Source: Streptosporangium lutulentum (GTDB taxonomy: Bacteria > Actinomycetota > Actinomycetes > Streptosporangiales > Streptosporangiaceae). From it: 64,000 nt of DNA. Where the stretch lies: NCBI RefSeq assembly GCF_030811455.1, contig NZ_JAUSQU010000001.1, positions 6,572,001-6,636,000 on the forward strand, read 5' to 3'. Below are positions 20,301 through 27,400 of the stretch, piece after piece. Position 1 is the first letter of the stretch, and every line of letters begins with the position of its first letter. The position numbers and the translations under genes were made by a program. Below the pieces are notes generated by a model that was not told where the DNA came from, made no database searches, and saw only the letters and a program-made list of their open reading frames with translations.

Positions 20301-23036
20301 CGGCAGACTGCCCGCGGTGATCGACCACACGTACGGCGCGGTGCCGCCGGTGACGGTCAGCGGGATGCTGTAGGGGATGCTCACCTCCCCGGCGGGCGGC
20401 GCCGGGAACGTCAGGACGGGTGCCGCCGCGATGATCAGGGTGACCGCACGGGTGGTGCTCACGTTGCTGGCGTCCGTCACCCGCGCGGTGAAGGAGTAGC
20501 TGCCCGCCGAGGTGGGGGTGCCCGACAGCACACCGGTGGAGGTGTTCAGAGTCAGGCCCGGCGGCAGACTGCCCGCGCTGACCGACCACACGTACGGCGC
20601 GGTCCCCCCGGTGACCGTCAGCGGAACGCTGTAGGCGACGCTCACCTCTCCCGCCGGAGGCGCGGCGAAGGTGAAGGCGGGCGAGGAGTTGGGGACGACG
20701 GCGGCGGAGGGCAGGGACGGCTGGCCGGGGCCCGCCGCGTTCACGGCGGTCACGGTGAACGTGTACGAGGTCCCCGGGGTCAGGCCGGTGGCGGTCTGGG
20801 TGGTCGCGGTGCCGGCGAACGTCTGGGTGGCCTGCGCGACGCCGCCGATGTAGGGCGTGACGACGTAGCTCGTGATGGCGCTGCCGTTGCTCGCCGGCGC
20901 CGTCCAGGTCAGGGTCGCGGAGGAGGTCCCGGCGGTGACCGCGGTGATGGCCGGCCGGCCGGGGAGGTCGTAGGGGACGACCGCGTTGGACGCGGGGCTG
21001 GGTGAGCCGGTGCCGATCGCGTTCACCGCGGCGACGGTGAAGGTGTATGTTGCGCCGGCGGTCAGCCCGGTCAGCGTCCGGCTGGTGGCCGAGGCGTCGA
21101 AAGCCACTGGGGTCTGGGCCACACCGTTGCGCGTCGGGGTCACCACGTAGCCGGTGATGGCGCTGCCGTTGTTCGCCGGCGCCGTCCAGCTCACCGTCGC
21201 GCTGGTCACCCCGGTCGTGGCCGTGGGAGCGGTGGGCGCCGCGGGCGCGGCGAGGTAGGTGTAGGCGGCCGCCGCGGCGAGGCCCACGGTGACCACGGTG
21301 ACGGTCACCGCCCCGCTGGTGGACCTGGCGGGCATGGACGGGATGGTCAGGGTGCCGTTGCCGTTGTTGACGAAGCATCCGGTGGTGACCCCGGAGGGAC
21401 ACGGCAGCAGGACCACCGGGGTGCCGGCCTGCTGCTGGGCGGTGGAGCCGATCTCGATGGCGGTCGCGTTGGAGATGTTCGTCCCGTTCACGGTCACGGT
21501 GCTGCCGCCGGCGATCGTGCCCGAGGTCGAGCTCAGGCTGATGCCACTGGGCGTCGCCGGCAGCGTGCCCACGGTCGTGGACGACGAGTAGGCGGGGCTG
21601 GCGTCGCTCGCCGACGACGTGGCCACCGTCGTGCTCTGGACCAGCGCCGGCGTGACACCGGTCGCGGTGACGATACCCACCACGGTGATCGGCGCTAACG
21701 TCGCCCCGGCCGGGAACGGGCCGTTGCTGTTGGTACAGGTGACCGACCGCCCCGAAGGCGCGGCGCAGACCCATCCCGTGCCGTACGCCCCCGCGGCCAC
21801 CGTCCCGACCGGCAGCGTCTGGGTCATCGAGATCGGAGAGGTCTCCGGGATGCCGGCGGCGACGCCCGCCACGACGCTGTAGGTCACCGGATCGCCCGGC
21901 GACAGCGTCGCGGCGTTGTAACTCGTCTGCGAGACCGTCAGCTCGGGGACCGCACTGATCGTGGCCACCTTGGCCTCGTCGACCTCGTGGAAGTCGACCA
22001 CGGCTCCGGTGGATCCCACCCAGCCGAACACCAACTGCCGGGGAACCCCGTTGGCGTTCAGCCAGCTCGCCGGATACAGGCCAGCGGTGACCGCGGGGAG
22101 CGTGCCGGTCAGAGTCTTGGTCACACCGCCCACCAGGGTGACCACCACCCGGTAGCTGTTGGCCGGGATCGCCAGGCCGGCGGCGGTCGTGAGGACCGTG
22201 TTGGTGGGGTTGATGCCCACCTGGACCGGGACACCCGTGCGAGTGGCCGCCCGCAGGGGAAGGGCCGGGGAGGCCGTCGTGGTGGCCGTGCTGTTGATCG
22301 CGCAGTAGCCGACTGCGCCGTTGCCCGGCCCGCGCACGACGACCTGGCCGGGCACCTTGACACCGCCCGTCCCGATGTAGGCCGGGTTCGTGCAGGCGCT
22401 CCCCTGGTAGGTGCTGGTGCTGTAGTTCCCGAACACGTCAAGGCCGATGCCGAGATAGCCGTACGCCAGGCCGGCGAGAACGTTGGTCCCGGTGTAACCC
22501 AGCCCGCCACCCAGCTGGCCGAGGTTGGCCGGCGGCTGGGGGTTGGCCGGGTCGACCGCCGCCAGCACGAAGGCGAGGCCGTCGGCGTTGCCCCCACCGT
22601 ACTGGTAGGTGTTGAACGTCACGTCGAGGCCCTGCGAGGTGGGCACGCCGACGGCGCCGAAGACCCCGCCCACCTTGTTGGTCGACGCGTCGGTCAGGCG
22701 CAGCTTGCCTAAGCCCGGGCTGTCCGGGCTGCCGGTGCAGCTGCGCAGGACACCCGTGGTGGTGTTGCCGGGGGCGGTCAGGCACGCGAAGTTCGTCAAG
22801 CCCGAACCGGCCGGCGGCGCGGGCAGCACCACGGCGCCGTTCCCGTTGGCCGTGTTGTTGTGGAACGGCTGGTCGAACACGACCGTGCCCGCCGCCGACG
22901 CGGGACGAGGGTCCAGCACGGTCGCCGTACCGGTCAGCCCCGAGCAGGTCAGGGCCAGGACGAGAACCCGGACGGTCCCCCTCCTGACACGAGGCACCCA
23001 GGTCCCCTGCCCGGACACAGCAGTGAAGAAAGGCAC
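11322..23036 (-). CDS. Giant secreted DUF11-repeat protein, copy A
   Basis: A 3904-aa protein with an N-terminal signal peptide (basic PRVRRGTVR, then VLVLALTCSGL, cleavage near ASA-AG at 48). A lectin-like beta-sandwich follows at about 49-360 (DGLAFVLAAVDP, GYLGIGLDVFGNY, FHEVDEAKV). Next come an atypical DUF11-like unit (363-480), an IPT/TIG-like unit (490-595), two FN3 domains (597-782) and three putative Ig-like domains of about 88 aa (782-1047). Then come 21 DUF11 repeats of about 130 aa (1047-3770) and a C-terminal domain of about 130 aa. There is no LPXTG motif, no C-terminal helix and no enzymatic motif. A surface or extracellular adhesive or structural role is inferred. The start is the GTG at 23036; a GTG at 22997, with AGGGGA five bases upstream, is an alternative that keeps the signal peptide. 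Confidence 0.9.
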   Translation of the reverse strand: MPFFTAVSGQGTWVPRVRRGTVRVLVLALTCSGLTGTATVLDPRPASAAGTVVFDQPFHNNTANGNGAVVLPAPPAGSGLTNFACLTAPGNTTTGVLRSCTGSPDSPGLGKLRLTDASTNKVGGVFGAVGVPTSQGLDVTFNTYQYGGGNADGLAFVLAAVDPANPQPPANLGQLGGGLGYTGTNVLAGLAYGYLGIGLDVFGNYSTSTYQGSACTNPAYIGTGGVKVPGQVVVRGPGNGAVGYCAINSTATTTASPALPLRAATRTGVPVQVGINPTNTVLTTAAGLAIPANSYRVVVTLVGGVTKTLTGTLPAVTAGLYPASWLNANGVPRQLVFGWVGSTGAVVDFHEVDEAKVATISAVPELTVSQTSYNAATLSPGDPVTYSVVAGVAAGIPETSPISMTQTLPVGTVAAGAYGTGWVCAAPSGRSVTCTNSNGPFPAGATLAPITVVGIVTATGVTPALVQSTTVATSSASDASPAYSSSTTVGTLPATPSGISLSSTSGTIAGGSTVTVNGTNISNATAIEIGSTAQQQAGTPVVLLPCPSGVTTGCFVNNGNGTLTIPSMPARSTSGAVTVTVVTVGLAAAAAYTYLAAPAAPTAPTATTGVTSATVSWTAPANNGSAITGYVVTPTRNGVAQTPVAFDASATSRTLTGLTAGATYTFTVAAVNAIGTGSPSPASNAVVPYDLPGRPAITAVTAGTSSATLTWTAPASNGSAITSYVVTPYIGGVAQATQTFAGTATTQTATGLTPGTSYTFTVTAVNAAGPGQPSLPSAAVVPNSSPAFTFAAPPAGEVSVAYSVPLTVTGGTAPYVWSVSAGSLPPGLTLNTSTGVLSGTPTSAGSYSFTARVTDASNVSTTRAVTLIIAAAPVLTFPAPPAGEVSIPYSIPLTVTGGTAPYVWSITAGSLPPGLTLNTSTGVLSGTPTLGGAFSFTVRVVDAFNQSNTRTVSLTIAALPTFTFVAPPPGQVGVAYSVPLTVSGGTAPYVWSVSAGSLPPGLTLNTSTGVLSGTPTATGSSTVTFRVVDANGLADTRSVTLVIAVGPLVMVKTADASSAVPGGTLNYTITVNNTGTTAFTGATLNDPLAGVLDDATYNGDATASAGSVSLTGQTLTWTGNVAAGATVTIGYSVTVNNPDTGNKVLANAVTSSTVGSTCPAGGSDPRCSATVTVSGLSIVKVASVSTATPGGAIGYTVTVTNNGQTPYTGVTFTDAMAGLLDDAVYNADAIATTGSLSYTSPNLIWTGNLAPGASANITYSATVQNPDTGDRTVSNTISSATPGSTCPPGNPGAQCTATVTVLIPGLTISSGADVASTTPGSTVNYTLTASNTGQTPYVGTSFTVSLAGVLDDATSNGDFAATSGTLVNNLNGTYTWTGNLAIGAAVTITGSVTVKNPDTGDRVLRTSAVSAAAGNNCPVGNQAPGCFSTVPVLIPGLTIAKVADASTTTPGSVVHYTVAVTNSGQTPYTGATFADALAGVLDDATYNADATATSGSVGFAGSTLTWAGDLAVAATATITYSVTVKNPDTGNKVLSNTVSSSTVGSNCPTGGSDARCADSVAVLVPQLTITDETDVSTTVPGGVVTYTLTLANTGQTPYVNTSATFTIAGFLDDATYNGDIVTSSGSIGVTPTGALLWTGDIAVGATVTITGSVTVNDPDTGDKALSTSITSPAPGSTCPVIGATLPGCFNVVTVLVPALTITNTADAQTTLPGDTVTYTITVANTGETPYTGATVTESLEQLLDDADYNGDATATSGSVGFADSTLTWTGDLAVGESATITYSVTVHDPYAGDRQLDSVVVSTTPGSTCPAGGSDARCTASVIVLVPALTVAKTANATTTVPGATVGYTVTVTNSGETPYTGATVTDALAGVLDDAVYNANATATSGTVGFAGSTLTWTGNLAVGASATITYTVTVRNPDPGDALLSNTVVSSTRGSNCPAGSLDPRCSVSVPVARLVLEQSYTQAGATPGSTITLNATFTNTGQVPYTGISVFSASAGTVDDAIPNGDQTASSGTLVLDATGITWTGNIPVGGVVTITGTLTLKNPPTGNRIVTGTLVSTARGNNCPSGGSDPRCTASLAVLVPGLTIVKTADTAATVQGGTVGYTVTVTNSGQAPYTGATFTDPLAGVLDDATYNGDATATTGTVGFAGTDLTWTGNLAVGASATIAYTVTVGDPAAGDRLMVNTVSSPTAGSNCAPASGNQQCTSAVAVLVPALAITKTADSTTGVPGSTITYTITAANTGQLPYTGATFTDALAGVLDDAAYNADATATTGTVGFAGTDLTWTGNLAVGASATITYTVTINNPATGDLNLVNAITSATPANNCPTGGTDTRCSAGVQVVEATTLTFDKAASTASVAEGEVVTYTVTISNSGLTPYVGATFTDSLTEVLDEATYNGDATAGTGTVTYTEPDLTWTGTVPAEGSTTVTYSVTANPRGGGNGLLSNTLVSDSADGNCAVGSTDPRCSETVTTAGLEILAFADTDTITPGEVVRFTTFISNTGQTAYNGITVLLNGSSMFDDAVPNGDQIATSGSLSLSLDATTLTWTGNIPIGDSVVVTGTFTVNNPDQGDKVLTSAVSSSAPGSSCPVATDPGCSVSVSVLIPALTITKVADRSAVVPGGVVAYTLTVANTGQTPYTGATVTDSLAGVLNEATYNGNASATTGTVGLAGQTLTWTGNLAVGATAIVTYSVTINNPALGDKLVTNAATSTEVGSTCPPASGNTACDARVVILTPILTIAKTADKTSTTPGGTVTYTITATNTGQVPFAAANFTDALAGVLDDAAYNGDVSATRGTATFGSQAIAWTGALSPGQAAVITYSITVNTPGTGNQRLSNAVTSTTAGATCPVGGNDTRCSNEVLISRITITNSADVATTIPTGAVNYTVTIANTGQTPYPVAVVDGLLAGVLDDATLTGDVAASAGNITFNSGSGQVRWQGALAIGATVTVTFSVTVRNPDPGNKTLSSVMTSAAPGNNCPVGGTDPACTSTVSVLTPVLDVSKSADKTTVTPGGIVTYTITVANTGQTPYTGASVTDQLDAVLPDAVYNGDATATSGTVTFTSPDLTWTGDLAIGASATITYSVTVRNPDPGDKLIVNKTFSDTLGSTCPSVGSFPACTTLVIVLVPALTIVQTAGTTTTTPGATVGFTITATNTGQTPYTGTSVAGALAGILDDATYNGDVTATVGTVAVAGQTLTWTGDLAVGAAVTIGYTVTVKNPDSGNKVLTGVASSSAPGSTCPVGGTGPACTATVTVLIPGLAVSTVADRVTTTPGGTVRFTITIANTGQTPYLGASVADSLAEVLDEATYNGNASATTGTVGLAGQTLTWTGDLAVGATATVTYTVTANNPNTGDTSMTSVVSSSAPGSTCPVGGTAPACSATVTILIPALSIAMTADTATTTPGSTVGYTITLTNTGQTDYAGASVVAALNGLLPDAVYNEDASASTGVFDYTAPKLTWVGSLAVGASTAITYSITVKDPDPGDKVLTSGVSSTAPGSTCPVGGSDPACATLVRVLVPQLTITQTADSSVVAAGTAVHYTVTLVNTGETDYLGAAFTEPLTGVLDDATYAGDATATVGTVTYADGILSWGGALAIGATATITYSVTTIYPPPGNKVMTSTVSSTTAGATCPEGGTDPRCTTTVTVLTPGLTITKTADNSGTVVAEAVVQYTITVTNTGESPYAAAAFSDSLAGVLDDATYEGDATATVGTVTYADGILGWTGALPVAASAVVTFTVLTSDEEAGDAILDNQVTSATVGSTCPVGGTDPGCSVQTAVTPTSISLVDLTSDFTLSGTPNSTVRGNEAVTMTVITNSFDGYTVTVQAGSDELTSNEPGNDATIPIGNLRVRESGTSAFQPLSATEPVLVHTQPGPSAPNGDAIGNDFEADIPFIRVGRYSATLTYVTTAL
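11720..19895 (-). repeat. Array of 21 DUF11 repeats in copy A
   Basis: The coding repeat has a period near 390 nt. Each unit shows the same order of motifs: a start like LTIxKTAD, TPGGTVxYTxTVxNTGQ, TPYTGA, LDDATYNGDA, LTWTGxLAxGA, TITYSVTV, NPDxGDK and a final CPxGGxDPxC. All 21 units keep the last Cys pair (C-x7-9-C). Confidence 0.9.
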
Positions 23037-23502
23037 GCCGACACCCCGATCGATCTCGATGTTCGCGGCTTCCCGATCTGCGAACGCCCTGAGGATCGGG
23101 GTGAACCGCGGTCACCGGACTCCAGATCGCCGACGCGGTGATCCAGTCGCTGACTTCTTGATTCGCCGGGGAACGTCGGAGCCACCGGAGCCAGCCCGGA
23201 GAGATCTAGCCGTAACGACTCAAAGTCTCTGATCAACTACGGAGAGTGTCAATCAACGCGAAGAGACGGCGTGGCGACGCGGGATATGCCGGATACTTCA
23301 TACAGTTTCAGCCCGAGCCGGCACTACAGCCGATAACCGCATCACGACAAAGGACGGTCAGAGATGGCGGGGAGAAGTGTCCTCAACCCGTCCGGGACTC
23401 AAAAGAAGCGACCCCTTGCCGGGGGTGTGAACACCCCCGGCAAGGGGTCGTGACCGCTTCGGGCGCGGGCCGCGCCTCATCGCCACGAACAGGCGGGAAC
23501 GG
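23037..23502. promoter_or_regulatory. Non-coding upstream region of giant copy A
   Basis: About 465 nt without a credible gene. It holds, in minus-strand order, the end-of-partner spacer, the hairpin at 23409-23450, and a leader that is almost identical to the one before copy B up to the giant start. A TTGACA (minus strand, 23247-23252) is the best -35 candidate, but its -10 is weak. No strong Shine-Dalgarno sequence precedes the GTG at 23036. Confidence 0.45.
23409..23450 (-). terminator. 19-bp perfect hairpin downstream of the DUF11 partner gene
   Basis: The arms 23409-23427 and 23432-23450 are exactly complementary around a TGAA loop. On the minus strand the stem is followed by CTTCTTTTGAG, a short T-rich run. 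It ends the transcript of the partner gene (stop at 23503) before the giant copy A leader. The equivalent hairpin after glmM at 36494-36535 has two mismatches. Confidence 0.8.
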
Positions 23503-24324
23503 TCAGGACGGTAGCCGCAGGCGGGCGTGGCGTCTCGCGCGGCGGGCGACCAGTGTTCCGGCCACCGCCACGACCAGCAGCCCGATCCCCATCAGGACGT
23601 ACCGCATGGGGCCCGAGACCGGATCGGTCGCCTGGCGGGCGGCCTCGTCCGCGGCGGCGCCGGCCGGCAGTTGGTCCGAGTGGGTGGCGCAGACGATCGG
23701 TTTGGCGTCCGCTCCGGTGCTCGCGCAGGCGACGGTGGCCAGGCGCAGCAGGTGATCCGGCGTGGCCTGCACCTTGGCGGTGGTGTGGAAGGTGACGTCC
23801 TTGCCCGCCCCCAGGTTCGCCGACCAGACGACCTGCCCCTTTCGTACCGTGCCATGACCGTCGGCGGAGACGAACTTGAGGCCGGGCGGAAGGCTCTGGG
23901 TGAGGTGGAGGTCGCGAGCACCCGCCGTGCCGATGTTCCGGACGGTGACGGTGTAGGTCAGCCGGTCCCCCTCCTGGGTGGCGGTCCGGCCGTTGTCGAC
24001 GCTGATGCTCAGCCGCGGGACCTCCCCGGCGGAGGCGTTCCCGGCGATCGCCTTCCCCGCGGGCGCCTTCCCACCCGCCTTCTCTCCGGCGGCCGTCCTC
24101 TCATGGGCCGCCCCTCCGCCTGTCTTCTCACGGGTCTCCCTTTCGGCGTTCGCCCTCCCCCCGGCCTCCTCTCCGGTGGTCGCCTTCTCACCCGGGCCTC
24201 CCGGCGACGGCTCCGGCGCGAGCGCCGCCGAGGAGGTGCCCGCGAGGACTGCGGCCAGCATCACGCCGAGTCCGCAGGCGACGGCGGCGCGCCGCGCGGC
24301 GCCGGTGTGAGGGGTGCCTGTCAT
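23503..24324 (-). CDS. Membrane-anchored small DUF11 protein, partner of the giant
   Basis: A 273-aa secreted protein. The signal peptide runs to about residue 36 (RRAAVACGLGVMLAAVLAG). A low-complexity Ala/Gly/Glu/Lys linker (about 45-110; GEKAGGKAPAGKAIAGNA) follows, then one DUF11 domain (about 112-215; LSISVDNGRTATQEGDRLTY, LPPGLKFV). A C-terminal helix, YVLMGIGLLVVAVAGTLVA, is followed by a basic tail RRARRHARLR. The start is the ATG at 24324, because AAGGAGA lies five bases upstream; an in-frame start 21 nt earlier has no such site. It sits 91 nt downstream of giant copy B on the same strand and is probably cotranscribed. A role in holding or displaying the giant at the membrane is inference only. 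Confidence 0.88.
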   Translation of the reverse strand: MTGTPHTGAARRAAVACGLGVMLAAVLAGTSSAALAPEPSPGGPGEKATTGEEAGGRANAERETREKTGGGAAHERTAAGEKAGGKAPAGKAIAGNASAGEVPRLSISVDNGRTATQEGDRLTYTVTVRNIGTAGARDLHLTQSLPPGLKFVSADGHGTVRKGQVVWSANLGAGKDVTFHTTAKVQATPDHLLRLATVACASTGADAKPIVCATHSDQLPAGAAADEAARQATDPVSGPMRYVLMGIGLLVVAVAGTLVARRARRHARLRLPS

Positions 24325-24415
24325 GGCTTCTCCTTCGCGTTTCACGTACAGAGGTGAATGATTCGGTCATGTACAGAGGTGGATGATCTGTGGTGGTGCG
24401 GTGGGAGACGGCAGG

Positions 24416-27400
24416 TCACGGGGTCATCGCGACGTACTCGATCGTCGTGGAGTAGCGACCGGCCGCGACAAAGGGAATGTCCACCTCGTAGTCGTTGCTG
24501 ATGGCGTCCCCGCCGGGCGCCGACGGTCCGGACTGCTGGTGGACGAGCACCGGGATCGTCGCGGAGAGGGGCGAGAAGGTCGACGTGCCGCTCGCGCGGA
24601 CGCGCAGGTTTTCGACCGGGATGCGGTCGAGCACGCCGGGAGTCGCGGGGACGAGTTCGGGAGAGGTCGCCCGCGCGGTGACGGTGTAGCCGTTGACGCT
24701 GTTCGTGGTGACGGTCATCGTCACCGCCTCCGTGCCGCGCACGGTCGTGTCCGGCATGCCCACCAGCGTGAACTCGGTGATCAGGTCCGTCAGGGCGATG
24801 CTCGTGGGCGTCACGGTGATCGAGCTGAAGCAGCCGGGGTCGGTGCCGCCCACGGGACAGGTGCTGCCGGTCGACGCCGAGGTGACCCGGGCGTCGAGGA
24901 CCCCGTCCCCGGTGATCGGGTTGTTGGCGGTGACGCTGAAGGTGATGACCGTGGTCGCGTTCACGGGCAGCGCACCCGTCCAGCCCAGGGTGGTGCCCGC
25001 GAAGGTGAGAGCGCCGCTGGAGGCGGCCGCGTCCGCGTTGTACGCGGCGTTGTCGAGCACTCCCGCCAGCAGGGCGCTGAGCGCCGCCGCGGCATAGGGA
25101 GCCTCACCGGTGTTGGTGGCCACGATCGTGTAGTTGACGGTGCCGCCCGCGACGACGGCGCCGTTGGTGTCCGAGGTCATGGTGACGGTCAGTGCCGGGA
25201 CGATGATGGTGACGGTCGCGGCGCAGCCGGGATCGGTCCCCGGGGCAGGGCAGGTGGAGCCGGGCTCGGCGGAGGTGACGGCGTTGTCCATGACACGGTC
25301 GCCTGAGGCGGGATAGGTGACGGCCACCGAGTAGGTGACCGTGGCGATCTCACCGACCGCGAGATCGCCGGTCCAGGTCAGCACCGGCGCGGCGTAGGCG
25401 ACGGTCCCGGTGGAGGCGGTCGCGTCGTTCTGGTAGACGGCGTCGTCGAGCACACCGGCCAGCGCGTCGGTGACCGTGGCACCGGTGTAGACGGTCTCTC
25501 CGGTGTTGGCGATCGTCACCGTGTAGTGCACGGCGTTACCGGCGACGGCGACGGCGGTGTCGGCGGCCTTCGTGATCGTCAGCGCCGGCACGAGGACCCG
25601 CACGAACGTCTCGCAGGCCGGGTCGGTGCCGCCCACCGGGCAGGTGTTGCCCGGGGTCGGCGAGGTCACATTGCTGGTCAGGGTCTTGTCACCGGGGTCG
25701 GGGTCCTTCACCGTGACGGAGTAGGTGATCGTGGCACTCGCGCCGATGGCGAGGGCGCCGGTCCAGGTCAGCTTCGGCGCCGTGTAGTCGAGGGTGCCGG
25801 TGGTGGCGGTCGCGTCGCCGTTGTAGATCGTGTCCGAGAACAGCCCGTCGAGCGCGGAGACGACGGTGGCCGCGGCGTAGGCCGTCTGCCCGGTGTTGGT
25901 GAGCGCGATCGTGTAGACGACCGTGCTTCCGGGGGTCGTGGTCGCAACATCGGCTGTCTGGGTGATGCTCAGGGCGGGGATCAGGACGGTGACGGTCGCG
26001 GTGCAGGCGGGACCGCCGCCACCCACCGGGCAGGTGCTGCCCGGCGCGGACGAGGCGACGACACTGGTCATGGTCTTGTCCCCGGTGATGGGGTTGTTGA
26101 CCGTCACCGTGAAGGCGACGGTCGCGGTCGCCCCGGTCGCGAGGCTGCCGGTCCAGGTCAGGTCGGACCCGGCGAACCCGACGCCGCCGGTGGTGGCGGT
26201 CGCGTCTCCGTTGTAGGTCGCGTCGTCCAGCACGGCCGCGAGCGCGTCGACGACGGTCGCCCCGGTGTACGGGGTCTGGCCGGTGTTCGCGATCGTGATC
26301 GTGAACCGTACGGTGCCATCGGGGGTCGTGGTCGCCGTGTCCGCCGTGGTGGAGATCGCCAGTCCGGGGATCAGAACGGTCACCGTCGAGGTGCAGGCGG
26401 GACCGCCGCCGCCCACCGGGCAGGTGCTGCCCGGCACGGACGAGGCCACGCTGTTGGTCATGGCCTTGTCGCCGGGATCGGGGGCGCGCACGGTGACCGA
26501 GTACGTGACCGTGGCGCTCGCACCGACCGCGAGATCGCCGGTCCAGGTCAGGTTGGGGCTGGTGAAGACGACCGTGCCGCTCGTGGCGGTCGCGTCGCCG
26601 TTGAAGGTCGCGTCGTCCAGCACGGCCGCGAGCGCGTCGACGACGGTCGCCCCGGTGTACGGGGTCTGGCCGGTGTTCGCGACGGTGATCGTGTAACCGA
26701 CCGTGGAGCCTGGCGTGGTGGTGACGGTGTCCGCGACCTTCGTGACGGACAGGGCGGGGACGAGCACGGTGACGAGCGTCGTGCACGCCGGGGTGGATCT
26801 GCTGGACGGGCAGGTGCTGCCCAGCGTGTTGGAGAAGAGTCCGTTGGCGATCTGCTTGTCGCCGGGGTCGGGATCGCGAACGGTGACCGAGTAGGTGATC
26901 GTGGCACTGGCGCCGACGGCGAGGTCACCGGTCCAGGTCAGGTCGGGGCTGGTGAAGGTGACCGTGCCGCTCGTGGCGGTCGCGTCACCGTTGTAGACGG
27001 CATCCGTGATCACCGCGTCGAGCTGGTCGGTCACGGATGCCCCGGTGTACGGGGTCTCGCCGGTGTTGGCGACAGTGATCGTGTAGGTGATGGTGCCACC
27101 GGGGGTGACCGTGGCCCTGTCCGCGACCTTGGAGATATCCAGAACGGGAGTCAGCACGGTCACGGACGACGTGCAGGCCGGGTCGGTGCTCCCGACGGGA
27201 CAGTTGGTCCCCGGGGTGGCCGAGGTCACGACGGAGCTCAGGACCTGGTTCCCCGGGTCCGGGTTCCGCACGGTCACCGAGAAGGTGACGGTGACGGTCT
27301 GGCCGACCGCGAGGGCGCCCTGCCACATCAACTCTCCGCTCCCGGGAACGAAGGTGAACTGGCCCGCCGAGGCCGTCCCGTCGCCGTTGTAGACCGCGTC

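Larger units (their letters stand above)
11130..23479. repeat. Tandem duplication, copy A (truncated at its 3' end)
   Basis: Homologous and collinear to 24230-36564. The offset is 13085 nt at the giant-gene start and upstream region, 13090 at the partner-gene start and 13094 at the giant-gene stop. The right border (23477-23479) aligns with the glmM stop codon. Beyond it the sequence is the tail of the copy-B partner gene instead of glmM. The left border lies within the truncated partner gene. Confidence 0.85.

Noticed and set aside
23246..23755. Plus-strand frames in the giant leaders, present in both copies (also 36331-37152)
   Set aside because: They are alike only because the DNA is duplicated. 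They run into the antisense of the partner gene or glmM, have no family match, and contain the terminator hairpins.
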